This document shows positions 46,993-58,465 of a stretch of 64,000 nt of DNA, piece after piece. How positions within the stretch are numbered: the first letter of the stretch is position 1; each line of letters starts with the position of its first letter. The DNA comes from Aphelenchoides besseyi (Eukaryota; Nematoda; Chromadorea; Rhabditida; Aphelenchoididae), in contig JAMPIQ010000002.1 of NCBI GenBank assembly GCA_024699855.1, forward strand, positions 806,001 to 870,000, read 5' to 3'. The translations under genes were made by a program, and so were the position numbers. Below the pieces are notes generated by a model that saw nothing but the letters and a program-made list of their open reading frames with translations, was not told the origin of the DNA and did not search any database.

Positions 46993-47419
46993 TCAACCCT
47001 CGGTCTTCTCGCGCTTTAACGACTCCACGTGTTTGAGCGTGTCTTCGTCGTCTTTGATCTGAAAAGAATAATGGAAACCAAAAACAACGAGAACGTCCAC
47101 CTTCACACTTTTGGACTTTTGCGTCTTCTGAAAGAGAATTTTGTCCGGTTCGGGATCTGCGTCATTTTTGGCGGCTGGACTGATCTTTTCTTTTGCTGAA
47201 ATAAACCAAGAATAAGTGCCTTCAAGTGAACTGACCTATTGCTTCGTTGTTTAGTTTCGGTTGAGCACCGGTTCCAACTGCAACTGGCGGTTGAGGTGCT
47301 GGAACGGCGGGAACGTTCGATTTCTGAATTCCGGGCGGCGGTGGCTTCTTTTTGGCACATAAAACAAACGCCATCAACGGTCCAACAAGTGTGCCAACAA
47401 CGAGAAGAATCAACGACAT
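46993..47419 (-). CDS. Single-pass membrane protein, Pro-rich, three exons
   Basis: ATG at 47419 gives MSLILLVVGTLVGPLMAFVL, a membrane anchor, then a Lys/Pro-rich stretch (CAKKKPPPPGIQKS) and a hydrophilic cytosolic tail over two further exons (AKEKISPAAKNDADPEPDK, then IKDDEDTLKHVESLKREKTE), stop at 46993. An upstream in-frame ATG at 47482 would add a Cys-rich leader (MQSCFISICCSKKS). No family recognised. Confidence 0.55.
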
Positions 47420-47482
47420 CGAAGAGAAGATCGGTGCGACTGATTTCTTCGAGCAACAAATCGAAATGAAACAACTTTGCAT

Positions 47483-48845
47483 TCACGTTTATTTCTTGTG
47501 GACTCATTCATTTGCTTACAACTCGTGAATCGACTGTTAATTGACAGTTCAAATTGCCATTTAACAAGACTTGAAAAAGTAAAGATGAGTGAATATGCGA
47601 GTTAGACTGCAAATGAAGAAGTTCATTAGGGGAATGAACTTCACGACTTGGTTCTGTCAATGAGCTTCCAATTTAACTGTTTAGCATTGGGCAAGAAATA
47701 AAATTGCTAATGCAAAGATTCGTTCAGTTCTGCTGTATTGAACATGACGAGTTGAGGAAGACAAAAAATTGGAGTATTTGCGACGACCACTCACTGGTAT
47801 GAATAACGCCGTTGAACGAGTTGTTTATACGTGATCGTTCTATCCAGTCAATGAACGCTTAATTGAATGCTGTAATCTGACTCACTAATTATTCCGATTC
47901 TTAAGTTCGGTATCTTATCTATTTTTGCTATAAACCAATTCATTTCGAGTACACATGACTTATTCTAAGTAGTTGTTTCTGACAAGACGATGGAGCCGAA
48001 CGGTCATACACCCGACCGCTGAAGCTTCGCCGACGACCGCATGCCGCCTCCGCCAATCTCACCGCGACGTCGAGTGATTAATCCCACTCTTCACTCTTGT
48101 TCATCTGTCGCCGAGCGTGAATAAAAACAGTAAACAGTTGTTTCCGACACAAAACTCTTTATACTGAGGAGTTAGTTGCCAAGATGAGTTCATATTTGAT
48201 GGAAGAATAGCTTTCGAATAAATTACATTCTGTGGTTGTTTTGATAAAAAGTAATTGGGGTTTAAATCGATGTGTGCTATTCGTGAACCATCTTTAATTT
48301 CGTCACAGATGCACCTTAAATTTCATGACAGTAACGTGTTTGGTTCGAAATCATCAGCTATTTCGACTACAGTTAACTTGATTGAAGACGTAACAATAGA
48401 ATTAAGCTCGTTGCTTGAGTTAGTTATTGGTGTAGTTTCTCCTAACATAATCGGCAACGATGATGGTGATGAGGTGACGCTTTTGAGCAAAAACAAAGTG
48501 TTTCAACTTATAAATTGAAGTATTGAGAGTACGTATTTGTCATTTGTTTTGCAAGATACGAACTTTTACTGAGCAAATTTTTGACTTGAAATTAACACTG
48601 AAATCGGTTTTTCTGATCAAACCATATCGAAAGTTGAGCCGATTGCCTTGAAAGAACATAGCGTTGTGCGCATTAGTGGGGCTCATCGACATGCAATATA
48701 TGACAGCATATAAAATAAGTACAATGGAGTTATTAACTTTGGTAGAAATTTTTTTACATTTTTGCTCTAAATGCGGGTTCACATATTTTGGTCGTTACGA
48801 TGTTTCTCTAATATGTATATTAGCATTCTAGAAAGCTTAACTAAT
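47483..48845. other. Intergenic, probably transposon interior
   Basis: One 87-residue plus frame (48255-48518, MGFKSMCAIREPS...) is unrecognised. Because a Helitron-type 3' end lies at 49179, part of this stretch may be the body of a non-autonomous Helitron; no 5' TC end was identified. Confidence 0.3.
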
Positions 48846-49150
48846 GAGCGTTACAACGGTATATGATACATGTCTCCAAAAGCTATTCGCAGAGATACGA
48901 TCGATGTAATGTGGACGTTCAGATTTTGGGTTTCAGTGCGATTCGGCAGTCAATTGTTGAATTTTCTATTATTGTTTAGCTGTCCATTTTAACAAACGTA
49001 GATTTTTGAATATATGAGCGTTATGCTGATAATATAATACATAGCCCCAAAATAGCTATTCGCAGAGATATGGTTGATCTAATGTCAAGTTTCTGATTTC
49101 TTGATTTCAGTGCATTTCACCAGTTAATTGTTGAAACACCATACAAGTAA
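48846..49150. repeat. Tandem duplication, period about 171 nt
   Basis: Two diverged copies start near 48846 and 49017, sharing AGCTATTCGCAGAGATA and a block ending CAATTGTTGA/TAATTGTTGA. They sit immediately before the Helitron-type end. Confidence 0.6.
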
Positions 49151-49179
49151 GCAAGCGGCGAAGCCGCGAGTCTTCCTAG
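49151..49179 (+). mobile_element. Helitron-type 3' terminus (hairpin plus CTAG)
   Basis: A GC-rich hairpin, stem GCGGC (49155-49159) and GCCGC (49163-49167) with a gaa loop, is followed nine nt later by CTAG (49176-49179) and then T. Canonical Helitrons end with a short hairpin about ten nt before CTRR and insert 5' of a T. The hairpin is conspicuous in an AT-rich surrounding. The other end was not located. Confidence 0.6.
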
Positions 49180-49279
49180 TGTGTAATAATGTGTAATAAT
49201 GGTCGAAATTTGTTTCCAAAAAACTAAATTTTGCTGATCGACCTGGATAAAGTCGCATGTTTTTGGCCGAACCCACTTA

Positions 49280-49953
49280 CAAGGGAAGTGCACGAACATA
49301 ATGTGGGATTTGTGAACGATGTTCGGGTCATCTTGTCCAGTTTAAAAAGTTAGTCAACGATTGTGCTCTCCGTTTTTCCAAAATGGCGCGCTACAGCCCG
49401 CTAGAACGGTCGAAAGTTTGCGGTAATTTCATTGCAATTTACTTTCAGAAATTGAGTCATAGAAAGTGTGCTGTGGTGGCCGAGTGGGTAAGCGGTCTAC
49501 CTGCAGAAGCTCTCTTCTTTTGCGGGTTACGAGTTCGAATTTTTCGATCGCGATTTTAAGTACTCGCATTGGATCTACCAAAACGACCCCAAAAAGTGTA
49601 AAAAAAGTCGATTGGAATCCTTGAAGTCACCTACCCTTTACTCTTTTTCCTTCTGATTTCTGGATACAAGGCAGGAGAACGCACCCGACAATCGAAAGAA
49701 TCGAACCCGCGTCCACCAAAAGAAGAGAGCATTTGCAAGCAGATCGCTTACTCATTGCGCCACCGCTGCACATTTTCCTTTGTTCATTATCTGGAAAACT
49801 TTACGAGGGCCCAAAAATTTCGAGCGTTCTAGCGTGCTGTAACGCGCCATTTTGGAAAAACGGAGAGCACAATCGTTGACTAACTTTTTAAACTAGACAA
49901 GATGACCCGAACATCGTTCACAAATCCCACATTATGTTCGTGCACTTCCCTTG
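49280..49953. mobile_element. Foldback element 2 with two convergent tRNA-like modules
   Basis: Arms about 136 nt (49280-49415 and 49818-49953) start CAAGGGAAGTGCACGAAC and match closely. TTA flanks both ends (49277-49279 and 49954-49956), consistent with a three-base target duplication as in PIF/Harbinger-type elements. The loop has a plus module GTGGCCGAGTGGGTAAGCGG (49475, a strong A-box) with B-box-like GAGTTCGAAT (49531), and a minus module GGTGGCGCAATGAGTAAGCG with GCGGGTTCGATTCT (B-box, 49710-49697). The body after the plus B-box (CTACCAAAACGACC) matches foldback element 1 in reverse orientation. Confidence 0.82.
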
Positions 49954-50079
49954 TTAGTTCACGATTTAATCGTATTTGATCGGCTTCAACCAGAACAAAG
50001 AGAAACGATGAGCAGCGATTCCGAATGGACAAGAGAGTGTGAAGATCGGATATGCAAATTTCTGTTGCGTAACAGTCGG

Positions 50080-51020
50080 GTATAAAACAGCAGAGAAAAA
50101 GCTCCAGCCGCTTAGTTTTGGTTTTCCAGTTCTCACTCTCTCTTTGAATGTGTGTTCCAGTTGTTCTCATTGTTGAATCTGTTGATTTTAGGGGTCCTTT
50201 TGATTAAGTCGACTGCAATATAGTTTCGGATTGTGGATAGACGCCCGAGAAACCTCATTGGTGACACTTTTCAAGTTGGACGCCAATGAAATCGTAAGCC
50301 CCGATTCTCTTCTTTTGATGTCTAGTTCTTTCAGGTATCACTACTGAAATGCAAACAGCGAAAGGCAGATCGTAAGTTCGTGTTCTCGCATTTGTCTATC
50401 TGATTGAGTTCTCTAGAGAGACCGCACAAGGAACACAAAAACGGAAGTTGAATTATTTCATCAGTCCAATTCGTAAGCTAGAACTAAGAGAACAAACACC
50501 AGTCGCTTCGTCCGACATCTTTATCGAATTGGTTGGAATTACGGACTTGAACAAAGTGAAACGAAAGTGGGTGCAATCTCTGGAATAGTGACTTTGCTGT
50601 TTAGGGGTTCCGGTCCAAGTTTTGAGCAGTGAAGCGGATGATGGGAAATCCGAATGTCTTGTATATAAGACCATTGCAATGGGACTTGTTCGGAACAGCG
50701 GCTGTAGATCGTAGCAAGAGCATATAAGTCGGATTCCAAACCGGCTTGTTAACTTTTCGAATTCTCAAGATGATACTACATCCTGAAACGCAACAGTTGG
50801 AGGCAGGAATTGAACGTTTGGTTGAAAGGGTTTCTGGAATATAAGAGAGCACAAGGTCGTGATGTGTGCTGAAATCCGTTGATCCGATTCATTTGTCTTG
50901 TTTCAGAATCATTCTTTGAGGAATTATCAATAGATGAAATGGCCGACCAGTCTCCAACGCCGACCGTTTATCCATTTACGCTCTTTGTGAACGTCACATC
51001 GATTCAAGCCGAATGATGTA
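50080..51020 (+). pseudogene. Decayed multi-exon gene, unrecognised
   Basis: A TATA box (GGTATAAAACAGC, 50081) is followed by exon-like pieces separated by plausible short introns: ETSLVTLFKLDANEI, VSLLKCKQRKAD, KRKLNYFISPIRKLELREQT, SDIFIELVGITDLNKVKRK, VPVQVLSSEADDGKSECLVY. Stops and frame changes follow. Its layout recalls the decayed units at 25.0-26.2 kb and 53.3-54.7 kb, but sequence relationship was not shown. Confidence 0.35.
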
Positions 51021-51993
51021 CGTGATAAAAGGACGAGAAATGTCAAGAACTATTTCGTTTCGAACGTCTGCGTGGATTTTGACTGTAATCGCATGGTTAA
51101 GCTTTTCACTGGGAATGTGGTCAAGTTGTTAGGCTGAGAAAAAGTGGGTTTGTGCTTTGGCAAGCAAATTTGAGTCCTTTCTTTGTCCTTTTGAATTTGG
51201 GCATCTTTCCAAAGGTTACCAACAAGCAGCTTCTTTGTTGTCATTGATCGTTTGAATAAACTGATTTCAAAGATGTTGCTGAAATGATTTAAATAGAGAA
51301 ATTTAACACGCGAATCGGATGGTTGACAGAAATGAACAGTGGTTGAACACTCGATTTTGTAAATGAGGTTTCCAAGTCGATACAGCAACATTTGATCGAA
51401 GGTGGATCACGGTCTTTTGATTGTAAACCTCCGGTTCGTCGACTTTCGAGCGGCGGCAATCGGTCGCTCGGGAGTTTTCTTTCTGTTAAGTGTGTGAAGC
51501 GAAGTCGGGGGTTGGACGTGATGTTGAGTTTTTCTTTAAGATTGAGACTTTAAAGCTACTTGAACAATCATAAGAAATTGCCATTGATTGCTTTGGATCG
51601 AAACTAATTGCTCGCGGATAATGAATTTGTGAATAGAAGAGAACTAATGAAGAAGATGCTTGAAACAAAGTGGTCGTTGAAGCGTAGAAAGTATGACGTT
51701 CAAACCCTGTCATAAGAACAATTCAAGAAGACTTCTAATCAAACAAGAAAATCGAACTGAATCAGAGTTACAAGTTCGGAAATAAGAATTAAAACGAAAT
51801 CAGTTGTAATTGCCCTTCTCATGAGGTTAAGAAATGGAAATGCACTTGATGGGCTTTGATATGCGAATAGCAACCACTGGCTATTTAGTTTGAAAGAAGG
51901 TTTTCAAAGTGCATAATCATTCAAACGGGAGTTTAGAAGGACGAATGAAAGAAGTTCACAACGGAGGACTTGATTTCCATTAACACATTCAAT
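51021..51993. other. Non-coding
   Basis: No gene or repeat boundary recognised in about 970 nt. Confidence 0.35.
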
Positions 51994-52574
51994 CTAGATA
52001 GTCAACTTGGCTAAATAATCTTCAACATTCTTCTTCTTTTCGCCATTTCGTTCGATAAATTCCTCGAGGAGATGAATTACCATGCGATCTTTGTGGCCAA
52101 CGGCCATATCCAAACGTGTGATCACATTTTCCATAGTTAATCCGCTCAAATTTATGTGCACCAATTAGTCCTTAGCTCATGATTAACAGTCTTTTTAACA
52201 CTAAGACTCAGATGAAACTGATGAATCGAATAGCGAACTGACAACGTATAAATGTCCGTGAAATACTTTGAGAGTGTTGTTCTGTACGTCTCCATATCAA
52301 AGTTTTCATCGAATGTATCGATAGACGCACAATAAAAGTAGTCAAAAAGCTACTCGACGACCTCGAACTTCGCGTCGATCGAATACTCCACAAGCGTTGG
52401 ATTGCCAACAAACGGGCAAAGAAACTAGACTCCTGTGCAAGAACATTCTTGTGGACCTAAAGGATGTTGTATTCTCAGAAATCATCTCACCATGATAGGT
52501 TTGCCTTCGACAATCAAACGAAAATCCGTGTGCTGGTTTTTGTCGCGAAGTATCCACATTTTTTCAAGACTCAT
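51994..52574 (-). pseudogene. Broken paralogue of the 26.9 kb BTB gene
   Basis: Reads MSLEKMWILRD...DFRLIVEGKPIM, a 35-40-nt intron with a normal GT donor, then VHKNVLAQESSFFARLL. After a frame change near 52420 it continues with a segment matching the intact gene and interrupted by a TAG near 52347, then LFDYFYCASIDTF, YTLSVRYSIHQFHL, and after a second intron LSGLTMENVITRLDMAVGHK to a stop at 51994. The intron positions are the same as in the intact gene. Together with its flank it forms the other half of a large inverted duplication. Confidence 0.78.
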
Positions 52575-52854
52575 GTCGCTGCCCATATCTCTCGACCAAT
52601 AGCTGAAAATACGAGATGTAGTGGACAAGTGAAAGCGAGTGGTCGACAAGCCGACCGGTCGATTCAAATGAAATGATCTGTTGAATTCAATTGAACTGAA
52701 AGTCCATTTGTTTTATTTCAATGAACTGTCGACATTTAGATTCTGTTTTCTATCAAGTTTCTATCTTGCACTGGATATTGTCAGAGAAACTAACAATCAA
52801 AAATATTCGCATTACAGAAACTCCGAGCTACCGTAAAGATTGTCAGCGCTCAGT

Positions 52855-53115
52855 CGAAGGCGACAACTTGAGATCGGAGAGAGAAGATCGCCTGAGTGCA
52901 GTAGGGAGACGAACGAGCAGAAAGTGTTCGCGAGAAAGCGTCCTACCCATCGGTCTAGTTGCAGTTCGAGAGCAAATGAGCGGACCGGGAGTTGAGATCG
53001 TCGGTTTATTAACCCAAGTTTGAGGTTAGTATAAGAGTTCAAGCTCGGCTTTTGCTGTGGCTGAACACCGAATACAAATTTTGGAACGTTCGACCTTCAA
53101 CGGTTGAGCAAATAA
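52855..53115 (+). repeat. 230-bp dispersed repeat, copy 3 (solo-LTR-like)
   Basis: Nearly identical to the copies at 26336-26560 (inverted) and 40950-41190. It ends at GAGCAAATAAAG, a good polyA-type signal about 80 nt after GTATAAGAG. Confidence 0.6.
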
Positions 53116-54660
53116 AGTGCAGAGCTTCTTTTGTAGGCGAGTTAACACCAAAAACTTGTGATCCAAAGGGTCATAAATGGCTGTAAAGAAACGTGTTTAT
53201 TCGATTTGCTGCAAAAAGAAAATTTGCATAGAAATCACGTGGACACCACTCACGATCCGAAGAGTATAAAAAGCGGCTGCTGATCCTCAGTTCGCTCACT
53301 TCTCCTTCCACTCGTTAGACCTGGCCAGTTGTTCGCGGTCGTGCTCGTGGACTGGACCTTTCATGAGTTTTGGGCATTCGGACTGAATTTTCAACTCCTA
53401 CTCAAATTCATCGATTTGAGTTTACAGGTGAGTTAACCGAAAAAAGCAGACAACTTCTATGACCAAATTGGAGTTTCAGAAAGCATTGACGAGTGGCTTT
53501 ACAGCTTGGGAAGTCAAAGTTGGCAGTCGTTCTCAAGTTCTAGCGCCTTGAATCGAAACTTAGGTTCTCCATCAGTTCACGAATTCAGTTGCTGAAGCTC
53601 TGCGATTGTCTATGAGATCGAAGGATTGCTTGAACATGAAATGCGTTAATACGTAGAGAATTGACGATCACACCGTTCTCATGAGTTGAAGGAAGCGGAT
53701 AAAAGACAAGATGTGGTCACAGGTGAATAGCACATTCGCAATTTCTACGCTCATTTTCAGCACCAACGAAATGACAGTGCGGTCTTCTGCGGCAGAAAGC
53801 AACTAAGCGCTACAATTGGTTGGATGAGTCTTGCTGAAAAACATGACTGCAAGTTGATCGTTTTTCGGACATTACATACTATCATCAATCGGACTATGCA
53901 TTATCAAAGCAAAACCAAGTTGAAACTGTTTGCTAAGGGTTAGTTAATTTTGGTGCGATTGTCAATTCTGATTCCAGTGTCTTATCGTCGAAGGTGTCAG
54001 AAAGTGGGCATGAACGTCAAGCTAACTGCTCCGAACGGTGACTTTGAATCACCACTTTATTGACCCTGTGATCTTTCAGCATCTATTTCACTGACGTAAA
54101 TTTAGAGAAACATTGCGGACATGATAATCAAGAAAGCTGCTTCGAATGAAAAGGTGTGTTCAAGCGTTCGTTGATGTAATGAAAATAGTAGTTTCAGATC
54201 GTGAACTGGAAAGTTTGTGGAATTGTTTGGGCTATTTGAAGCGAGAAGATGGATTATCGCATCAGTCAAGAGAAAAATGAGAAGTGATTCTCAACCATTG
54301 GAACGCTAAAAAGATGGGATGAACAAGTGCTGTTTGGAAGTGAGTGTGTTTCTGTCAATCAGAAACCCCGTGAATTGGAAGACCGTTAAAAACTAATGCG
54401 TAGAGTATCCGAATTGAGGTGGAAGCTCGGTGAGGTTTCCTTCACTTTGTTATTGCAGACTACCTGCACGATTTCTTGTTTTATGAAACTGGATTCTTTT
54501 ATCAGTTTCATGTTGGGCACTCACAGACACGTAGAGGAGGAACCAACAATAAGGAAGAAAGGGCGAATTCAGCTTCATGTTTACGTTTGTCAGTCGAGTG
54601 TTTAGACGAATTTCTGCTGTGCGTGTCTGCAATTAATATCTTGGTTCTTTACTGGAAATA
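53116..54660 (+). repeat. Decayed gene and promoter unit, copy B of the inverted duplication
   Basis: 53116-53440 matches 26030-26336 in reverse complement almost exactly, including the TATA box GTATAAAAAGCGG (53262). Beyond it similarity drops to protein-level (MTKLEFQKALTSGFTAWEV against LEFQEILTSDLSTLEV) and then disappears. Intron-like pieces continue to about 54660 without an intact reading frame. Confidence 0.45.
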
Positions 54661-55516
54661 AACAGTTTGTGATTGAATTGCAACCCACATTTTGTCTGTT
54701 CGATTAAACCATCATTAAGAAGCGTCAAACAAAAAACTACTTTCAACAATCGCTTTGTCTCATTTAATTTCGAAACTCAAGTTTTTGTGCGCTGAAAAGA
54801 CTACGATTGCTCGTTCAACGTGAGATGATCGAAGTTATGAGTGTTGCTGACGAAATGAAAATATTGTTACCATTGGATACGAAAAGGAATTCCAATTCTC
54901 AGAACGTGATGTTTCATTTCGCTTTTTAATTAGTTCGATAAGCTTTAGATGTTATTTCTAGTCGATTTCAATTCTCAGATAATCTTCTCCGTTAAAAACC
55001 GCTCTTTTTAGGTGGATTTTTGGTCACTACAGAAGCAAAAAATTGTCGAGAAGCTGTGCTTTTAGGACCTAAAGAATGTACAAAGACAAATGTCGTTAAG
55101 ATCAATGAATTTTGGTTTGTGTGATTGATTTAAGTTTTGCTATGATGTCCGTGTGTTAGTATTCATTGGCGTTATATTTCCGCAAATTTTGCTCTAACAG
55201 CGTTCAACAGTTAGAACCTCTTTGATAGATAATTAACCAGCTTCTAAGGACATTACTCGGTTTTGCACTGCCCGACAAACGTATCTGACCAACTCAGTTT
55301 ACTATGATGCAATCATCCGATTTTCTTGGAACTAACATGAATTATTAGTCAACTAGCTGAAAAAACTACTGAAGGGAGTTTTTTCAAAACGCATTTAATG
55401 TTTATAAACTGATGTTGAACAACAAAAACCTATTCCATTGCTAAAATCGTCTCATTGCAAAATAAATCAAAGTCATCGAAGAAATTATTGTAAAAAAGCA
55501 GTAGAGTGAGTGACGT
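54661..55516. other. Non-coding
   Basis: No gene recognised between the decayed unit and the PIF1 remnant. Confidence 0.35.
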
Positions 55517-57702
55517 CTACTCATTGTTCGTATCTTCCCTTTCATCAATTGGCAACAAAACTTCTGTCCAAACTGCATTTTTAATCTTATTTCCATCTTC
55601 TGGTTTTACTGCTACTTTCAAAGACTCCCATCCTTTAACTCGTGACAAAGCGACATATGTCATTCCATGTAGAAGAACAGGTTCTTTCAAATCCAATCCA
55701 ACGAAAACGATTGTTTGTCCTTGACTCTTATTAATAGTCATTCCAAAACATAACTGCACGGGAAACTGTTTTTACTATAACGTAAATGGAAAGTTCCCGA
55801 CAGCACTTGTAACTGTAATTCGTGGTATTAACATTCTTTCTCCGGCTTTTGATCCAAACATGAATTCGCATTCGAGCATATTCCTGTGCATTTCTTTAAC
55901 ACTTAATCTTGTTTCATTACATAGACCCGGCTGCCGGATTCAAGTTTCGCTTTAACATGACTGGAAAATTTCTCTTCAATTTCAATTCATGAGGCGGTAG
56001 TCCTGATTCGTTTAAGGAATGTAAAAACTCTGGCGGGTATTCAATGAAATCGTGAAATTCATCTTTGTCAATTTTGTCAACGTTCAAATAAGTTTTAATG
56101 TTGTTATCTTGAATTATTTCCAAAACATGGTCATTGATTTCGCGAGCTCTTTCATTTGTGGTTGTTGAAATGACTCGATTAGACATGCCAATTAGATCTC
56201 CATTTCCAATGTAATCTCCAAAGGTCTCATAGATCAAATCTTGTGTCGCTATTGCTCTTTGCGGTATTTCAATATACTCATTCTCATCTTTCGGAATTTC
56301 GTCGTTTCCTACTTTCAAAACCCAATCGGCAAAATCTTCTTTCTCTTGCATGATTGAACTGTCGCCTTCTACAGTTGCCAAGACTCTTTGATTTGTTTTC
56401 AATCGAAATGTTCGGAAGTAATTCCACAAACTTGACTGAGTCACCGATAAGCCCACTAATACGTCTCTTCCCGCTCGCTTTTGAATGGGCAAAATCTGTC
56501 GATAATCACCTCCAATTATCATAATGATTCCTCCAAATGGCAAGTTGTTTCCATGCAATTCTTTCATTGTCTATTATTTTCATTGCAAATTTTGGAACCA
56601 TCGAAATCTCACCGATAACAAAAACTTGAGTTTCCTAAAGCTCACGTCCCGTTTTGTTGTTTGGTTTTGCTGATGAACTTCCGTTTTTGTCAACGTTAAA
56701 TGGAAATCCGAAATTCTTATGCATTGTTCGACCATCAAGCATCAAATTAGCAGCTATTCCCATCCAACAGGACGTTTTGTACTTAATTTGCTTTGATCGC
56801 AAATATCGGCAAATCGTTTCGTAAGTGAACGTTTTTCGTGATCCTGCAGGTCCATCAATATTCACGCAACCGTTTGTCAACCTTCCTTGTTCTAACTCTT
56901 CAATTAATTCAACGACATGATCGAGAATTTCTCTCTGCTGTTCGTTCAGCTTCAGTTTCAAAACAGTGGACTTTTCTTGTTCTTTAGCCAAAACATTACC
57001 CAAAGAATCATAATGTTTGCATCAATTGTCTCTTTCTAAAATCGCTAACGCCCAGTGATTTGCTCCAACGAATATCGGAATTACAATTCGACTCCAATCG
57101 CTACGAAGTTCGGGATAAAAAATCGAATGTTCGTTTGTCAAATCGATATTTAATGCCCAAATGTCTACTTCAACGATTACAACTTTGTGATCGATTTTCG
57201 GAAGTTCATTGATCAAGTAATTCATTACAACGTTGTCGTTTAACCAACTATTCACACCGTGGTAAAAACTCAGACAACGCAAATCGCTTTCGTTCAATAA
57301 CGACTGTCTTAATATTCCGGTTGGTTGCGATTGTTCACTTTCAACGTGCCTCACACTCGTTCTATCGAAATCTGTAATGTTCTCATTTGCAATAGCAACA
57401 ACTTTATTGACTTCAAAATCGCATTCGCGTGTATTCTTTTCAATAATTTCACTATTCAAATTCGCTGAGCCGAAGCTCAAATTCACTGAGTTAAAGCCCG
57501 AGATCAATGGACCGGAGTCTTCCAAATTCGAGCGTTTTCTCAATGGTGGTTGAGGGCGTTTAGGTGGACGTCCTCGACTTTTTGCCGTCTTCTTTGGTTC
57601 ATCTTCAGCGATATCGTTGTCATCTAAAACACGGTTTTTGTGGATTGTAAGCGACGTATGAAATAACTGTCGGATTAAGACCGATGAAAACACACATTCC
57701 AA
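55517..57702 (-). pseudogene. Helitron-type remnant: Ulp1-like protease running into PIF1 helicase
   Basis: Minus strand. 57702-57022 encodes an AT-hook-like KSRGRPPKRPQ and then a C48 (Ulp1) protease half: WLNDNVVMNYLI, and GANHWALAILER with the catalytic His. After a single TGA the same frame continues KHYDSLGNVL, the Ulp1 Asp motif. It then passes directly into PIF1 (LNEQQREILDHVVELIEEL), so the Cys half of the protease is missing. The helicase has GPAGSRKTF at Walker A (second Gly replaced by Arg) and VIGEISM at Walker B (Asp replaced by Gly). It is broken by stops and frameshifts, for example near 56570 and 55915, and ends with MTINKSQGQT and TYVALSRVKGWESL. Clearly dead. Ulp1 plus PIF1 together is a known Helitron/Helentron combination. 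Confidence 0.82.
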
Positions 57703-57779
57703 AGTTAACTATTAACTAGTTTATTGACACATCGGAACATTAACAAAACGGACATCCAAACATCAACAAATGCATTTCA

Positions 57780-58465
57780 CTACATGTAACTGAGACGCTT
57801 TTTCTTACGTCCAATCGGTTCCACATACGGCTTCAATGGCAGAAAATCCTCTTCTTCCATTTCAGTCAACAACGAACTTTCGTCTTCTTCAGAAAAAAGC
57901 TCAATGTATTCCGGCGTTTCGACCAAAACGCACAAAAGATTTTCTGAAACGATTATTAGATCGCAAATCATATCGAACACTTACCGTGCAGAAAACCGAT
58001 TTCACAGAACAACTTAATTTGAGAACCATTTTGCAGCGAATTGATCAGCTCCGTCTCGTCAGCGTTCTTCTCGTCGAAGTAGGTCTTCAATTTAGTTCTG
58101 TTTTTCGCACAGTCTCCAATGAACACAAATCCATAGGACTCGTCCGTTGGCGACTCTTTCTTCACGACTTCAAAACCCGACAACAACTTCACTCGCATCG
58201 CTGTAAAGCAAACGTATAAATATCAATAATGAGTTCCCTACCAATCTCCGTGTCGCCAACTTTCATTTGACTCAAATCCTTCCAAAACGGGGCCAAAAAT
58301 TTTCAGCCGGATACTCGACCTTAAGAGCTTGTTTGAGCACAGTAATTTTGGAGAAATTCGTGGCGGTAAACTCGCAAAGCATTGACACGAAGTTGTCCTG
58401 AGAATCGTCTTCGCGCACATTTTGTCTCCATCGCATCGCCCTCATTCCACAATGACGCTTCACTG
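57780..58465 (-). CDS. Hypothetical acidic-tailed protein, minus strand
   Basis: Exons visible: about 58420-58250 (DNFVSMLCEFTATNFSKITV, KQALKVEYPAENFW), 58202-57985 (AMRVKLLSGFEVVKKESP, YGFVFIGDCAKNRTKLKTYF), and 57940-57780 (ENLLCVLVETPEYIELFSEE, ending in an acidic run and GRKKKRLSYM). The join within the first exon needs a frame change near 58290, so a small intron was missed or there is an error. The basic C-terminus could be a nuclear signal. No family recognised. Confidence 0.5.

Noticed and set aside
44593..47400. Missing PARP catalytic exons downstream of 44592
   Set aside because: No frame shows the HGS..., FGKGIYFAD-like or Glu-containing blocks; the region holds a foldback element and two unrelated minus-strand genes.
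45473..49770. tRNA genes in the loops of the two foldback elements
   Set aside because: A- and B-box matches are good but acceptor stems and anticodon stems do not pair, so they are tRNA-like promoter modules and not functional tRNA genes.
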